Below the pieces are notes generated by a model. The model saw only the letters and a list, made by a program, of their open reading frames with translations, had not been told where the DNA came from and did no database searches. A stretch of 54,525 bases of DNA from Saprospiraceae bacterium (GTDB taxonomy: Bacteria; Bacteroidota; Bacteroidia; Chitinophagales; Saprospiraceae), in assembly GCA_013214355.1 (NCBI GenBank), contig JABSSL010000098.1, positions 1-54,525 of the forward strand. Direction: 5' to 3'. Made by a program: the position numbers and the translations under genes. The stretch's first letter is position 1. Each line of letters opens with the position of its first letter. Shown in pieces: positions 25,568 to 35,830 of the stretch.

Positions 25568-28500
25568 ATGTTTTCAGAAATCTACCTACAGAAAATTAAG
25601 AAGGGATTAGTCCCATTGATCGCGGCTTGTTCTTTGCTATGCGTAGGATGTGCAGAAATTGAAGTGGTTCAGGAGTTATCTTGTCATGATAGTAATGATG
25701 GAGTGCTAGTTGCTTCACCAGGCGGTGATATTAATGGCGAAGCCATTTACTTATGGAATACAGGAGCTACCACAGCTACTATATCTGGTCTTTCTGCCGG
25801 TACTTACAGCGTTACTATAGAAGATTCGGAAGACACAACATTTTCTGAAACGGCTTCCTATGATTTGATTGCTCCGGATCCCCTCAACCCTAACATAGAA
25901 ATCAATAGCCATGAAACAGAAACGGGGGGTAATGATGGAATGCTTACGGCTACGCCCACTGGGGGAACAGGTAGTTACACTTATCAATGGTCTAATGCAA
26001 GCACCAGCGCTAGTATATCAGGATTGACAGCTGGTACTTATACGCTGACGGTCACGGACGAAAATAGTTGTACTGCTACGGCGGAAGTAGAGGTTTTTCA
26101 TTTGGCGTCCCTATATGGCCTGGTTTGGTTGGATTTGGATCAAGATGGAGTCTACGATGATTATGAGGTTCCAATTGATTCTGCCTATGTGCGGTTGTTT
26201 TCCTGCGACGGCAATGTGTTAATTGATGAAATCGTTTTGGACTCTACAGATGAACAGGGGCAATACGTATTTGAAAATGTGCTTCCAGGGGATTATTGTA
26301 TCGAGATAGACCCCAGGACTGCGAATATTCCTTATATCGCCTCGGGTTTCTGGGTCACGACCTTTGAAGGTACCGAAGAGCAAACTAGAGTGGCATCTAG
26401 TAGCATTACGCTGCAGCCTGGAGAAAATACTGGTATCTACAATATTGGGGTGTTTTATGACGTCTGCTACCCTAATTATAACTTAGAGATAACGGATTGT
26501 GTCGCTGATGGCGCTACCTTAAGCTGGCAAACAATTAATGCTGATGATCACGATCAGATAGCGGATCATTGCTGGAAAATTGTAGTCGGAGGTGCTGGAC
26601 CGCAACATGCAGACTTCGGCGAGTTTGGGGTGTTCCTTGATTATCTTGGGGCGGGTATACATGCTTCTTTAATTGAAGTTTCTATTTGTGCCGATAGTCC
26701 TGATTTAGTAGTTACCGATGGAGATTCTCCTGGGACCTTTAAGATGACTTATGATCTGTCCAGTCATCTCATCCAACCTGGAACGGCTTATTGGTTTGCC
26801 GTTGCTGAGATCTGTGATGGAATGCCAGCAGGTGGGAATACAGCCATCTGGAATTTTCAGCGAAGCCCCGATATCCCAATCATCGACGGAGATACTGGGC
26901 CATTTTACGATCCAACCGATAGTACTCCTTATGCTTGGGACGATTATGAGGGGTATTTTAGAACCAAGGATGAACAATTTACAGTAGAAACGGAAATCAT
27001 AAAACCAATTTGTCCAGAAGAATCGGAAGGTTATGCAGCTGATGGCTGTATAAAGCTAACCATAGCCGATGGGAGCACTTGCTGGGGCATCTACAATATC
27101 AAAATCAATGACGTCTTACTGAAGCAGTCTGACTCCGAAGAGGGAGAGGGTGATGAAACGGAATTTGGTCAAGGCACCTATACATTTTGTGGGTATGGGG
27201 TTGATGTATATACGGTGTCAGTGGAAGAGACAGGAATGTGTAATCCACCAAAATCAGCGTTGATCGATGATGCCGTGGAAGTCCCTAATGGTATGGATAT
27301 GGAGTCACCAAAGATGATCGTGACGGACTTTTTTGCTGGCTCTTTGATTGCTGATAATTTGGATGAAACGGATACGGATGATTCAGCCGATTTAGGAGAT
27401 ATGATCATTCCGGAAGGTTCCTGTTCCATGAAATCTTATTTCAAGGTAATTGGCGCAGACAATTGTGATGGTGAAATTTGTGATGGCCCTGCCGTGACAG
27501 CATCAGTTTTGGCTGGTCCAGCGAATACTATTCCCGGTACACAGATCAAGATCTATAATCAAGATGGAGAAGCTGTCGAAACTGATGGAAGCATTATTGA
27601 AATGCAGGGATGTGAGTGGGTGATTGAACTGAATTGGGGCATTGGAGAATCTACTGTCGAAATCTGCATGGATGATGCAGAAGAAGCCGGATTGTCTGAT
27701 CCAGCCTGCGTAACAATCACTGCTAATGTACAGGACAATATAGAACCAACGATCATTGCTCAATCCATGAATTTGGTTATCCCTGCTTGTAGTGAGCAGG
27801 TGTGTGGGATATGTAGCTTTCAAATTATGGATGGTTGTGACAATGCTATCAATAGTGATTCGGTTCAAGTAGAATTTCTGGCGGCCGAGAACCTAGGCTA
27901 TGAATTGGAAGGTCCTGTGGAAGTGCAAAATGGTTCATTTGAAGTTGCCATCTGTTTGGCGGATGCTCAAGGACTTTTAGAAGAAGGGAGTGAGGTTTTT
28001 GCAGGTGAAGTGAAGATCTCCTATGCTGACGACTTAGGAGATGAATTTACAGCTATGGCCGGGGTTTCTATTAATAAAGCTGCCATGGAAACGGATCCCG
28101 TAATTATTGCTTCTGGGAATACATTTACGGCGCTACCTTGTGAAGACGGTGCAGAGGTGATCATTGGTGTTACGGTGATCGATGATTGTGATGATATTAC
28201 GGATGATTTGAAGATAGAAGGAGCGGAAGGCTTATCAGCTGTTCCTCCGATCTTGAATGGCCTTACTGGATACTTTGAGTTTGCGGGAACACTTACACCG
28301 GACGAGTACTCCATTACTTTCACCTATCCAGGTGCAGCTGATGTGACCGTTGCCGTCATCGTCTCTCAGGAGGATAATCAGGCCCCGGAGATCGATATGA
28401 CAGGCAACACTTCCTTTACTATTCCCACCTGCCTTGAGGAGATAACAGCCACTTGGTCTGTGCAAATTTCGGATGACTGTGATGAAGAAATTGATCTAAG

Positions 28501-31500
28501 TAATGTCAATATAACTGTAGGTGAGAATACCCTTGAAGTGCCAGGTGACCATGCTGAGGTACTGCTTGCAGAAGACGGCTATGTATTGATCGAGTTAAGT
28601 GCTAATCTTACTTTGAATATGGATGGTGATCCTTTCATCGTTTCTTACACAGATGTAAATGATGAGATGTCCAGCGCTGAATCTACCATTGCGGTAAACG
28701 GCACTCCTGATCTTATCCCACCAATAATTATTTACCCTACTGCCATGCTTTCTAAAGAACTAGACCCATGTGGTTCTAGTACAGCAGAAATAAAGTTTGC
28801 TGTTTCAGCAATAGATAATTGTTCAGCAGCAGTGGCAGTAGAGGTGGATGCCACAGGTAGTGAATCTATAACTTCAGTGTCCGATGGGGGAATAGATCAA
28901 TACACTTTGCTCTATGCTGCTTCATCGGTTCCATATCAAGTTACCTTAACGGCCCAAGATGAAGCAGGAAATACAACAAGCCAGGTAATGTGGATCAGTG
29001 TAACACAGGCTGTTGCTCCAATCACTAGCCTTGCCTGCAATACCGGCCTTAATGTGCCAGTTGATCTATTTTGTCAGGTAGAGCTATCTCCTGATTTAGT
29101 CCTTGAGGGCTCCTTTGGTTGTCTCACGCCGGCTGATATTGAGATTGTGGTGGCTGGAAAGGACAGGAGTGATCCTAGTGCTAATTTCACCGATGGTGTA
29201 GGAACTCATGAATTTGATATCTATTTACAAGGCGTCTTTTATTGCAAAGGTAATATCACCACCTTTGATAATACCCCGCCCGTGATATCCTGTCCTACTT
29301 CAAGTATAGATTTTGTCTGTACAGATATAGAAAAAATATACGGTACGCTCGACTATACTGGAGAGCCGACGATTTTCGATAACTGTGACGGTGCGAGTTA
29401 TAGTTGGTATGAGGAAACACTCTATGGGGAAAATGAAGCTTGCGACGAGGTCCAAATCAAACGGGTTTTCACGGTTACGGATGGTGCTGGTAAAACGGAC
29501 GTATGCGAACAATTGATTACGATCCGAAAACCTAACCTGGCGGACGTATTGCCACCCAATGAGGTGATCGAATTAAGTTGTGATGATGAATTAGAATATG
29601 ATAATAATGGACTACCAGTGCCAATGGCTTTGGGGGGGTATCCTTATATCACGACCTTTTTTGGAAAGCAGAATCTGGCTCCAACCTACTGCAATCTAGC
29701 GGCAACTTATTCCGATTCAGATAGAATTGACGTTTGTGAGGGCAATTATAAGTTCATTCGTACTTGGTCCGTCTTGGACTGGTGCCATCCAGCGGATCAA
29801 TTGAGTTACACACAATTGATTAAAGTTGGTGACTTCGAGGCCCCCGTGGTGTCGGCGCCTACGGTAGATTATGATTGGGATGGGGAGCCAGATATTTTGG
29901 AATTTTCTCCTGGTCCGTTCGAATGTACCGCAGCTTTTGAAGTACCCTTGCCTCTCGTATCTGACAATTGCTCTGCTAGTTTTAGTATTACGACCGAAGT
30001 CTTAGCAGATGGAAATATACCGATTCTTGTGCTGGAGAATGGAGATAATCGGTATGTAAGTGAAATCCCACCTGGATGTCATGCCTTCCGTTATTGGGTG
30101 TCAGATGGATGTGGAAACCAATCGGATATCACCGTTCCCTTCGTAGTAGTAGATAGAGTAGCACCAACGGCCATTTGTGATGACGAACTGAATATCACCC
30201 TTGAAAATGAAGGATTTGCCAGAGTCTACGCGGCAGATTTTGATGAAGGATCATGGGATAATTGCACCGCCGTTACTTTACAAGTTCGAAGGGCTTTGGT
30301 GGATGAAGACTGTCTGAGTTCAGAAGGAGCCTTCACCTCCTGGGCCCCCTATGTGGATTTCAATTGTTGTGATATCGGAAGAGATATCCGTGTTGAACTG
30401 CGGGTGTGGGATGATGCTAATTTTGACGGTATGCCTGGAAGTGTTAGGACTTTCGGAACTTGTGGGGATGATGAAATCGTGGTAGCCGACAATAATAATG
30501 TTTGCTGGCTTGATGTGAGGGTAGAGGATAAGCAAGCTCCACATTGTATCCCTCCACATGCACAGTCAGTAAGCTGTGCTACGCTTCCGTACGATTTTGA
30601 CCCAAATGAGATCGAACTCCTGGAAGACCTATTTGGACAAGCAGACTTCTCGGATAATTGTACAGGCGTAGAGGGAATAGAAAATCCTCCTATCGTCACG
30701 ATCGATGATTGTGGCGCGGGGACCATTCTGCGTTCCTTTACGGCTACGGATGCTGGCGGATTAACTTCAGGTACTTGCGAGCAATTGATTACTATCGATC
30801 CGATACATAATTATGAAATCGGTTTCCCTGCCGATAGTCAGGCAGATTGTGGAGTGGCAGATCCGGATACGATTATTACCAAGGAGATCGGGTGTGATCT
30901 ACTGGCCATTAGCAGCGAAGATGAGATTTTCTCGGCTTCAGGAGATGAATGCTATAAGATCTTCCGTACCTATCGAGTGATCAATTGGTGTGAATACGAT
31001 GGTGAGGCAGCCCCTGTGGTAGTGAGTCGAGATGAGGATTGTGATGGCAATCCAGGGGATGAGGCCGTCTGGGTGCTCCGCAGAAATAGTGAGGCTGTGT
31101 ATTTTGACCGGGATAACAATGAGTCGAACAACAACCCGGCGGCTGGTGAAAAAGGAACTTCCTGCGATGGTATTAGTAATCCTAGTGGCTATTGGATCGA
31201 TAATATTATAGATGAAAATGCTACTAGAGACCCGATTACCGGCCAAGAAGACAATGGTACGAACAATGATAATATTCGTAACATCGACTCTAGAGGCTAC
31301 TGGCAGTACACACAGGCCATTAAAGTATACGATTCGGTAGATCCAGTGATCACGGTAGAAGCTTATGGAGACTTTGAATCGCTTGATGGCGTAAACTGTG
31401 ATGCGCCCGTTACCATCAACTTCACTATTGAAGATGAATGTACCGAAGAAGAAGGACTAGAATATGTTTGGCTAGATGCCTTCCTTGTTGACGCAGATGG

Positions 31501-33280
31501 GGACGGAAATTTCACTCAGGCTGAGTTTGTGACGGATGCAGATATGACCGCTAACGTAACGGGAGAAGCGCCAAACTATTCCTTTACGGCGGAATTACCT
31601 ACTGGGCAACACGCCTTATTGATTAAAGGATCGGATGGTTGTGGAAATGAGGTGGTGGATCTGATTGTCTTTACGGTCGTGGATGCTAAGGCTCCTTCTC
31701 CTATCTGCCTCAATGGTTTGGCCATAGAGTTGATGCCAACAGAACCAGGCACAGACGCAGATGGCGATGGCGATGTGGATGCAGCTGCGATGACTATTTG
31801 GGCTAATGATTTCATCACTAGTCCAGTCTACGATTGCCACGGGCAGGGGCCAGAAGTTGATGACCATGGGAATAAACTAATAGTAGACTACTCGATCAAC
31901 TTGATAGATGAAGAACCTGATCGTCAACAGACTGCCTTAATTCTGACCTGCGATAGCGAGGAAACAACGATAGTTGAAATCCATGCCTGGGATGAGGCCG
32001 GTAATCATGACCTTTGTCAAACCTTTGTACTAGTCCAAGATCTCATGGATAGGTGTGAGGCAGAAACCGGGGCTATTGCGGGTTTAATCGAAGCTGCAGA
32101 AGGAGAGGAAGGTGTAGCTGCGGTGCAGGTGCAAATCAGTGGAGCGATGAATCAGGTAGCAGTAACGCAAGATGATGGAGCCTTTGCTTTCCACAACATA
32201 CCGCTGGAGAGTGACGTTTCTATCCTCCCGACGAAGGACGATGACCCGCTTAACGGCGTTACTACCTTTGATCTCATATTAATTAGTCGGCACATTTTAG
32301 GGGATGCCCTACTGGATTCACCCTGGAAGCTCCTGGCAGCAGATGCAAATAACAATGGATCGATCAGCACTATTGATGTGATTAGTATTCGACGTCTAAT
32401 CCTAGGGATGGAAGACCGTTTTACTGATAATTCAAGTTGGCGTTTCTTCCAGGAGGAACAGCAGTTTCTAGATCCAACTAATCCTTGGACTACTGATCTG
32501 CTAGAGCTAACATCCATTAATAATGTAGAGGAGGAAATGGAGGTCAATTTTAAAGGTGTTAAAATTGGAGATGTCAATGGTAGTGCGCGCCCTAATGCCT
32601 TATCGCAGGTGGATGAACGCACCAAGGGAGTATTTGCACTCCAGCTAGAAGATGTGGAGATGGAGCTTGGTGAAACCTATGACATCGAATTCAAAGCCGC
32701 TCAAATAGAGAGGATTGCTGGTTACCAAGGGACTTTGACCATTGGAGAGAAGCTAGAGCTAGTTGACATCGTTTATGGTGTTGCTGAAGAAGGAAACTTC
32801 GGAACTCGTTATATACAAGAAGGATGGTTAACTACTTCGTGGAATGGAGAGGCAAAGGCTAATCAGGTTCTATTTAGCTTGAGACTTCGAGCTAAACGTT
32901 CTACTTCTTTAAGTGAAGCCATCGGATTAAGTTCTTCGATCACCCCTACTAAGGCTTATGGAATAGATGGAGAGACGCTGGATCTAGCGATCAACTTCAG
33001 CACTGGAAAAGTACAAGAGGTAACTTTCGAGTTGTACCAAAACCAGCCTAATCCATTCCTGGATGAAACCGTAATTGGATACAATTTGCCAACAGCTGCA
33101 CAGGTGACTTTAACCGTCAGTGACGTAGCTGGTAGAACGATAAAGATGATCCGTACGGAAGGGGGGAAGGGATACAACACGATCATCCTTAACCGTAAGG
33201 ATCTTCCAGCAGCAGGTGTACTATACTACACGCTGGCTACCGATGATTACACCACCACTAGGAAGATGATTGTACAGTAA
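25568..33280 (+). CDS. Giant multidomain surface protein with T9SS tail
   Basis: 2570 aa. The N-terminus has a signal with a lipobox-like LCVGC. Visible order: two SprB-type repeats about 30-175 (LWNTGATTATISGLSAGTYSV; YQWSNASTSASISGLTAGTY), an SdrD_B-like domain about 180-290 (GLVWLDLDQDGVYDDYEVPI), a fibronectin-like region about 297-420, then many HYR/Ig-like modules of roughly 100 aa up to about 2150, most with DxCD or DNC Cys motifs and PP-x-I/PEI starts, a carboxypeptidase-regulatory-like domain about 2167-2240, a dockerin-like loop about 2255 (DANNNGSISTIDVI) with a second at about 2333 (KIGDVNGSA), a cohesin-like domain about 2353-2478, and a T9SS type A tail 2489-2570 (NQPNPF... ending RKMIVQ). 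Likely a calcium-stabilised adhesin or matrix fibre. It is bracketed by near-identical repeats B and C. Confidence 0.9.
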   Translation: MFSEIYLQKIKKGLVPLIAACSLLCVGCAEIEVVQELSCHDSNDGVLVASPGGDINGEAIYLWNTGATTATISGLSAGTYSVTIEDSEDTTFSETASYDLIAPDPLNPNIEINSHETETGGNDGMLTATPTGGTGSYTYQWSNASTSASISGLTAGTYTLTVTDENSCTATAEVEVFHLASLYGLVWLDLDQDGVYDDYEVPIDSAYVRLFSCDGNVLIDEIVLDSTDEQGQYVFENVLPGDYCIEIDPRTANIPYIASGFWVTTFEGTEEQTRVASSSITLQPGENTGIYNIGVFYDVCYPNYNLEITDCVADGATLSWQTINADDHDQIADHCWKIVVGGAGPQHADFGEFGVFLDYLGAGIHASLIEVSICADSPDLVVTDGDSPGTFKMTYDLSSHLIQPGTAYWFAVAEICDGMPAGGNTAIWNFQRSPDIPIIDGDTGPFYDPTDSTPYAWDDYEGYFRTKDEQFTVETEIIKPICPEESEGYAADGCIKLTIADGSTCWGIYNIKINDVLLKQSDSEEGEGDETEFGQGTYTFCGYGVDVYTVSVEETGMCNPPKSALIDDAVEVPNGMDMESPKMIVTDFFAGSLIADNLDETDTDDSADLGDMIIPEGSCSMKSYFKVIGADNCDGEICDGPAVTASVLAGPANTIPGTQIKIYNQDGEAVETDGSIIEMQGCEWVIELNWGIGESTVEICMDDAEEAGLSDPACVTITANVQDNIEPTIIAQSMNLVIPACSEQVCGICSFQIMDGCDNAINSDSVQVEFLAAENLGYELEGPVEVQNGSFEVAICLADAQGLLEEGSEVFAGEVKISYADDLGDEFTAMAGVSINKAAMETDPVIIASGNTFTALPCEDGAEVIIGVTVIDDCDDITDDLKIEGAEGLSAVPPILNGLTGYFEFAGTLTPDEYSITFTYPGAADVTVAVIVSQEDNQAPEIDMTGNTSFTIPTCLEEITATWSVQISDDCDEEIDLSNVNITVGENTLEVPGDHAEVLLAEDGYVLIELSANLTLNMDGDPFIVSYTDVNDEMSSAESTIAVNGTPDLIPPIIIYPTAMLSKELDPCGSSTAEIKFAVSAIDNCSAAVAVEVDATGSESITSVSDGGIDQYTLLYAASSVPYQVTLTAQDEAGNTTSQVMWISVTQAVAPITSLACNTGLNVPVDLFCQVELSPDLVLEGSFGCLTPADIEIVVAGKDRSDPSANFTDGVGTHEFDIYLQGVFYCKGNITTFDNTPPVISCPTSSIDFVCTDIEKIYGTLDYTGEPTIFDNCDGASYSWYEETLYGENEACDEVQIKRVFTVTDGAGKTDVCEQLITIRKPNLADVLPPNEVIELSCDDELEYDNNGLPVPMALGGYPYITTFFGKQNLAPTYCNLAATYSDSDRIDVCEGNYKFIRTWSVLDWCHPADQLSYTQLIKVGDFEAPVVSAPTVDYDWDGEPDILEFSPGPFECTAAFEVPLPLVSDNCSASFSITTEVLADGNIPILVLENGDNRYVSEIPPGCHAFRYWVSDGCGNQSDITVPFVVVDRVAPTAICDDELNITLENEGFARVYAADFDEGSWDNCTAVTLQVRRALVDEDCLSSEGAFTSWAPYVDFNCCDIGRDIRVELRVWDDANFDGMPGSVRTFGTCGDDEIVVADNNNVCWLDVRVEDKQAPHCIPPHAQSVSCATLPYDFDPNEIELLEDLFGQADFSDNCTGVEGIENPPIVTIDDCGAGTILRSFTATDAGGLTSGTCEQLITIDPIHNYEIGFPADSQADCGVADPDTIITKEIGCDLLAISSEDEIFSASGDECYKIFRTYRVINWCEYDGEAAPVVVSRDEDCDGNPGDEAVWVLRRNSEAVYFDRDNNESNNNPAAGEKGTSCDGISNPSGYWIDNIIDENATRDPITGQEDNGTNNDNIRNIDSRGYWQYTQAIKVYDSVDPVITVEAYGDFESLDGVNCDAPVTINFTIEDECTEEEGLEYVWLDAFLVDADGDGNFTQAEFVTDADMTANVTGEAPNYSFTAELPTGQHALLIKGSDGCGNEVVDLIVFTVVDAKAPSPICLNGLAIELMPTEPGTDADGDGDVDAAAMTIWANDFITSPVYDCHGQGPEVDDHGNKLIVDYSINLIDEEPDRQQTALILTCDSEETTIVEIHAWDEAGNHDLCQTFVLVQDLMDRCEAETGAIAGLIEAAEGEEGVAAVQVQISGAMNQVAVTQDDGAFAFHNIPLESDVSILPTKDDDPLNGVTTFDLILISRHILGDALLDSPWKLLAADANNNGSISTIDVISIRRLILGMEDRFTDNSSWRFFQEEQQFLDPTNPWTTDLLELTSINNVEEEMEVNFKGVKIGDVNGSARPNALSQVDERTKGVFALQLEDVEMELGETYDIEFKAAQIERIAGYQGTLTIGEKLELVDIVYGVAEEGNFGTRYIQEGWLTTSWNGEAKANQVLFSLRLRAKRSTSLSEAIGLSSSITPTKAYGIDGETLDLAINFSTGKVQEVTFELYQNQPNPFLDETVIGYNLPTAAQVTLTVSDVAGRTIKMIRTEGGKGYNTIILNRKDLPAAGVLYYTLATDDYTTTRKMIVQ

Positions 33281-33320
33281 TCCTTCTTCTCAAAGAATAA
33301 TTTGCTTAACTGCAAACTGG

Positions 33321-33358
33321 GGCAGGGCTATCACTTCCGTGGTAGCCCTGCCTTTTTA
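33321..33358 (+). terminator. Terminator of the 2570-aa gene
   Basis: GGCAGGGCTA at 33321-33330 pairs with TAGCCCTGCC at 33343-33352, followed by TTTTTATTT. Confidence 0.85.
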
Positions 33359-33446
33359 TTTATAGTGTGGTTTTTTGTAATAGCTTGATTCATAGTTTAT
33401 TGGGTGCGTTGTTTTGTTTTTTTTTGAAAAAAATCAAAAAACAGTA

Positions 33447-33783
33447 GGACATTTTTTCTATCCAATCCACAGTAGTATGAAAGCCAAATGAAAACAAATA
33501 ATCCCAAAACAATCCCTATTAAACCCTAGAATCCCAAACCACCTTAATCCCAAAATTTCAATACCCAAGATCCCCCAGTAATCCCTTGAGCAGTACCCAA
33601 AATCCCCTACAGCCTACATTCCAAGAAACCAAATGAAACCCGTGGAAAGCTAACCAAAACGGTATGCAGTTACCCACAATGAAATGTGATGTTGAACCAA
33701 TAGGCCCAGACTGCCTAGCGGTGCAATGTCTCCTTCAAAACATGGATCGGAAGCGCAGGCGGCAACCCACCTGCGCTTTTTTT
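33447..33783 (+). repeat. Repeat copy C, ending in a terminator
   Basis: 337 bp aligned with copy B (24653-25010). It lies after the terminator of the 2570-aa gene and convergent with the dehydrogenase gene, whose stop codon it touches. The conserved 84-nt block starts at ATG 33679. Here the stop in the terminator loop is changed (TAA to CAA), so the frame runs on into the neighbour, and one stem pair is a C-A mismatch; the hairpin is otherwise intact and followed by seven T (33777-33783). Confidence 0.7.
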
Positions 33784-35482
33784 AGGTGTTATCTTCTCTT
33801 ATTGCCTTCACTTCCTCGGCAGTTACGGCATCTGCTTCATTGCCAAAATGACTTCTGATGTAGGTTAAGATCTCCGAGATTTGCTCATCAGAGAGATATG
33901 GAAACGCAGCCATCGCATTTCGATAAGTTTCACCATTGATTTCTAGGGGCTCCCGCAATCCATTCAAAATCACGCCAATCAATCTTTCCTTATCGCCAGT
34001 CACCCAGTCTACGCCCTTCAATGGCGGATTCATGCCCGGAACACCCGCTCCATCTTTCATATGGCACACCGCACAGTATTGCTCGTAGCTAGCTTGACCC
34101 GCAGCTAATTCTCCCCCTGCTCCTTCTTCCGCTGAGACATTGATAGCAAAGATCTTATCCTTAGGGGAGGCCGCACCAGAGGAAGGATCGGATTGATAGT
34201 CTTCTCCGTAATAGGCGATGCGCCAGATACGCCCTTTTCGAGAGTCAGCAACATAAATGGAACCGTCGGGACCTTGGGTTAAGCCACAGGGACGATAGAC
34301 CGCATCTCTCGGAGAAGCCACAGGGTTAGGGCCCACGAAACCATCGGCGAATATTTCCCAATCCCCACTGGCTTGTCCGTCTTCCATCGGGACAAAAGCT
34401 ACGAAATACCCGCCTTGGTTGTATGGCGCACGATTCCAGGAGCCATGGAAGGCGATGAACGCACCGTTTTTGTAACGATCTGGAAATTGATCACCGGTGT
34501 AAAATAGGAGATCGTTGGGCGCCATGTGTCCTGGAAAAGCAACTACTGGATGCTTAATTCCTTCACACCGACCCTCCGTTTTTCCATTACCACCATATTC
34601 TGGAGCAAGAATCTTCTTGTCCTGGAAGTGATCAAAATAGCAATAGGGCCAGCCAAAGTCATCTCCATCATTCACTTGCAAGAACTCCTCAGAAGGTAAC
34701 AAGGCACTTTGCTCTTCGGTAAACATATCATCGTAGAGGCCGAATAGCTGATCGCGCCCGTGCTGCACACAGTAGAGGGAGTTTGTGGTGTTATTCCAGC
34801 GTAGCGCCATACCGTTGCGGATACCAGTAGCATAATGGTGACCGTCTGCTTCCTGGGTTTGATTTAATTTGTCATCACTAAACCGCCAGATACCAGCCCG
34901 GTAGCTCAACTCAGGACAAGGATCCATCCCCGTTGATCCCTTTGTGCGCGCCTTTTCCATGCAAGCATTGGAGAAAGAACCGATGTTTACGTACATATTT
35001 CCAGCTCCATCGAAGGTCATCGTTTTCGATCGGTGACCGTTATTGGTATTGGGCATAAAAGCAATTGTATCCAGAGTCGTGGATGGGAGGAGCTCATTGT
35101 CATTGAGCTTTGCTCGGAATACCATCGAGTCGTTGGCCATATAGAGATAGCCCTTATGAAGGTTTAGACCTGTACCAACCGTACTTGCGAAAGTGGCTAT
35201 AGAATCTATTCTGCCATCTTGATCCGTGTCTCTGAGTGCTTTGTGGCCTGATCCATCTTGAGCCCGGCCATGGCTTACGTAGATGTCGCCATTGTCCCGC
35301 ACTACAATATGTCGCAAACCCTTTAAGGTGTCTGCTACGATGAACGCACCAAAGCCCGACGGGACACTCAAAGAGCCATGATCTGGATCGGGACTCGGCA
35401 GGCTCACTTCTTGCACTTCTTTAGAGGGCTGGCAAGTAAATAGCAAAATCAGGCAGAGGAAAAGTAAAGTTATTCTTTGCAT
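33782..35482 (-). CDS. Sorbosone/aldose sugar dehydrogenase-like lipoprotein fused to cytochrome c
   Basis: 566 aa from the ATG at 35482, which gives a lipoprotein signal (ITLLFLCLILLFTC). Residues about 40-440 form a PQQ-dependent sugar-dehydrogenase-type beta-propeller of the L-sorbosone dehydrogenase family: GLRHIVVRDNGDIYVS, YATGIRNGMALRW, HGRDQLFGLY, GDDFGWPYCYFD, FHGSWNRAPYNQGG, and GPDGSIYVADSRKGRIWRI. A C-terminal cytochrome c domain (YCAVCHMKDGAG, distal Met probably in NAMAAFPYL) gives its own electron outlet. It oxidises a sugar or similar alcohol at the cell envelope; substrate unknown. Divergent from the response regulator gene. Confidence 0.9.
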   Translation of the reverse strand: MQRITLLFLCLILLFTCQPSKEVQEVSLPSPDPDHGSLSVPSGFGAFIVADTLKGLRHIVVRDNGDIYVSHGRAQDGSGHKALRDTDQDGRIDSIATFASTVGTGLNLHKGYLYMANDSMVFRAKLNDNELLPSTTLDTIAFMPNTNNGHRSKTMTFDGAGNMYVNIGSFSNACMEKARTKGSTGMDPCPELSYRAGIWRFSDDKLNQTQEADGHHYATGIRNGMALRWNNTTNSLYCVQHGRDQLFGLYDDMFTEEQSALLPSEEFLQVNDGDDFGWPYCYFDHFQDKKILAPEYGGNGKTEGRCEGIKHPVVAFPGHMAPNDLLFYTGDQFPDRYKNGAFIAFHGSWNRAPYNQGGYFVAFVPMEDGQASGDWEIFADGFVGPNPVASPRDAVYRPCGLTQGPDGSIYVADSRKGRIWRIAYYGEDYQSDPSSGAASPKDKIFAINVSAEEGAGGELAAGQASYEQYCAVCHMKDGAGVPGMNPPLKGVDWVTGDKERLIGVILNGLREPLEINGETYRNAMAAFPYLSDEQISEILTYIRSHFGNEADAVTAEEVKAIREDNT

Positions 35483-35830
35483 TGTTGTATTTGTTAGATG
35501 ATCGGTGGAGAGCCTGATACTGTATGGGTAAGGGGTAAGCAAAGGCTTTCCGTTCCGTAAATAGGATAATGAAATTACTTAATTTTGATGGTTTGCTTCC
35601 AATTATTCGAATTGGAGAGGGATAGGAGTTGGCAATGTCTGGTATCCTAGGATCTGGAACTGCAACTATTGTTTGAAAAAACACGTAATTAAACAATATC
35701 TTTCGGTCGTTCATTTTCAAAACTGTGAAAGCGAACCGGTTATTATTGAATTGGTTCAAACTTATTAACAACTGATAGGTTAAAACCCATTCATTCACTA
35801 AGCTTACACACAAAAACACTATTTACGCGT
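35483..35830. other. Divergent intergenic region
   Basis: 348 bp between the dehydrogenase gene and the NtrC-like gene. AT-rich with several short inverted segments; no box or gene I can support. Confidence 0.4.

Noticed and set aside
24653-33783. Composite transposon carrying the giant gene
   Set aside because: The flanking repeats encode no transposase, lack terminal inverted repeats and show no target duplications; direct repeats alone do not make a transposon.
33664-33858. 64-codon frame through repeat C into the dehydrogenase gene
   Set aside because: It runs past the terminator into the antisense of a real gene because the TAA is changed to CAA; only the first 28 codons match copy B.
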